Assembly (NCBI GenBank): GCA_002438605.1
Contig: DJPR01000040.1
Span: 22,850 to 86,849 of the forward strand
DNA: 64,000 nt
Reading direction: 5' to 3'
From: Ruminococcus sp. UBA6407
Lineage (GTDB): Bacteria; Bacillota; Clostridia; Oscillospirales; Ruminococcaceae
Under the pieces are notes generated by a model. The model did no database searches, was not told the DNA's origin, and saw only the letters and a program-made list of their open reading frames with translations. Shown here piece by piece: positions 63,348-64,000 of this stretch. Within the stretch, counting starts at the first letter, position 1. Each line of letters starts with the position of its first letter. Both the position numbers and the translations under genes were made by a program.

Positions 63348-64000
63348 ATGAGCATTAAATTTCATTTACCAAGCTTTACAGACCATTTCAGATTTAACAT
63401 GGTATTTCTTTCTATGATGGAAAACTGCAAGGACTTTCTTCGTGATGATGTAGAAATAGCGTCAATATTCGGTGTGTTTCCTCCGTCCATATGGAATGGC
63501 GGACGTACACAGGTAGGTACCTGTGACCCGAAATTTATTGAAACAGTAATAAAAACGATTAACGGCAAGGGCATTCCTCTTCGTTTTACATTTACAAATC
63601 CAATGCTTGAGGAAAAGCACCTTGAAGATAAATTCTGCAACAACATAATGCGTCTTGCAGATAACGGTCTGAATGAAGTAATAGTAGTATCGTCATTGCT
63701 GGAGGGGTACATAAGAAAAAATTATCCGAAATATAAAATAACAAGCTCAACCTGCAAGCGTCTTGACAGTGTAGATGCTCTTAATGAGGAGCTTGAAAAG
63801 GACTATAATCTTGTTGTTATGGACTATGACCTCAACAACAGATTTGAACTTCTGGAACAGATAAAGCATAAGGACAGATGTGAAATCCTCGTTAATTCAT
63901 GCTGTCAGCCGAAATGTAAAAGAAGATCACAGCATTATAAGGACATTGGTTTACAGCAGATAGCTTACTGTGAATATCTGGAGAAATATCCTGACGGACG
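63348..64000 (+). CDS. unknown protein, cut by window edge
   Basis: Open frame from ATG at 63348 (GGGAGG 5 bases upstream) to the window end with no stop, 217 codons visible. FHLPSFTDHFRFNMVFL opens it, followed by SIFGVFPPSIWNGGRTQVG, IPLRFTFTNPML and alternating strand-helix segments (NEVIVVSSLLEGYI, YNLVVMDYDLNNRF) suggesting a TIM-barrel-like fold. A cysteine cluster, NSCCQPKCKRR, could bind metal or an FeS centre. The pattern recalls U32-peptidase-like or other TIM-barrel proteins but I do not recognise a family. It follows hydE by 60 bases in the same direction. Confidence 0.7.
   Translation, partial: MSIKFHLPSFTDHFRFNMVFLSMMENCKDFLRDDVEIASIFGVFPPSIWNGGRTQVGTCDPKFIETVIKTINGKGIPLRFTFTNPMLEEKHLEDKFCNNIMRLADNGLNEVIVVSSLLEGYIRKNYPKYKITSSTCKRLDSVDALNEELEKDYNLVVMDYDLNNRFELLEQIKHKDRCEILVNSCCQPKCKRRSQHYKDIGLQQIAYCEYLEKYPDG

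Overview
The window reads as a chromosome segment of an anaerobic, low-G+C Firmicute of class Clostridia, most like Oscillospiraceae/Ruminococcus. This is inferred from the gene content: type III glutamine synthetase (GlnN), LL-diaminopimelate aminotransferase (DapL), oxygen-sensitive ThiH, HydE for [FeFe] hydrogenase maturation, T-box and TPP-riboswitch control, strong AGGAGG ribosome binding sites and sigma-A promoters with 17-base spacers. No tRNA, rRNA, CRISPR array, transposase or phage gene was found.

Layout. 1-4.2 kb is accessory: a flavodoxin-like protein, an IDI-type NUDIX hydrolase and a run of five small unknown genes with coiled coils, a lipoprotein and a possible ribbon-helix-helix protein. 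4.3-9.4 kb (minus) holds mtaB and single-chain purL. 9.7-13.3 kb holds a histidine-less HPr-like protein, a DUF2975/XRE/DUF4173 membrane-regulator cassette and a small alarmone synthetase. 13.3-16.2 kb is pdxST with divergent pdxR. 16.2-22.7 kb (minus) is one thiamine operon, thiS-F-G-H-tenI-E-D-C, behind a TPP riboswitch. 22.8-29 kb (minus) is amtB-PII, dapF, dapL, glnN. 29-38.5 kb (plus) is gltB, gltD, a degenerate glutamine synthetase, an ANTAR regulator and purF. 38.9-44.4 kb (minus) is a TetR-linked DUF308/MMPL/YhgE-like export cassette. 44.5-47 kb (minus) is rpmG-secE-nusG-rplK-rplA. 47-64 kb (plus) is branched-chain amino acid synthesis: leuA behind a T-box, ilvBNC behind a leader-peptide attenuator, then ilvD-leuCDB-(AAA ATPase)-ilvA-ridA-nadA-hydE and a final gene cut by the window edge.

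How it fits together. Nitrogen assimilation is the centre. Ammonium import with a built-in PII domain (amtB), GlnN and the glutamate synthase pair face each other from two divergent promoters. Each promoter drives a short leader with an A1/G4 hexaloop hairpin that would exclude a strong intrinsic terminator, the architecture used by ANTAR antiterminators. An ANTAR protein with a non-phosphorylatable receiver is encoded in the gltBD operon, directly after a glutamine synthetase homologue that has lost all three n2 metal ligands. Together they look like a glutamine or nitrogen sensor plus RNA-binding effector. Glutamate and glutamine then feed DapL, PurF, PurL, PdxT and the branched-chain pathway.

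Non-coding highlights are two 173-174 bp copies of a multi-hairpin element with compensatory changes between copies (one sits between the leuA T-box and leuA), about a dozen copies of a dispersed palindrome containing GCAACACCGCACAAAG, an ilv leader peptide of 37 codons, and a thiD gene that apparently starts at CTG.
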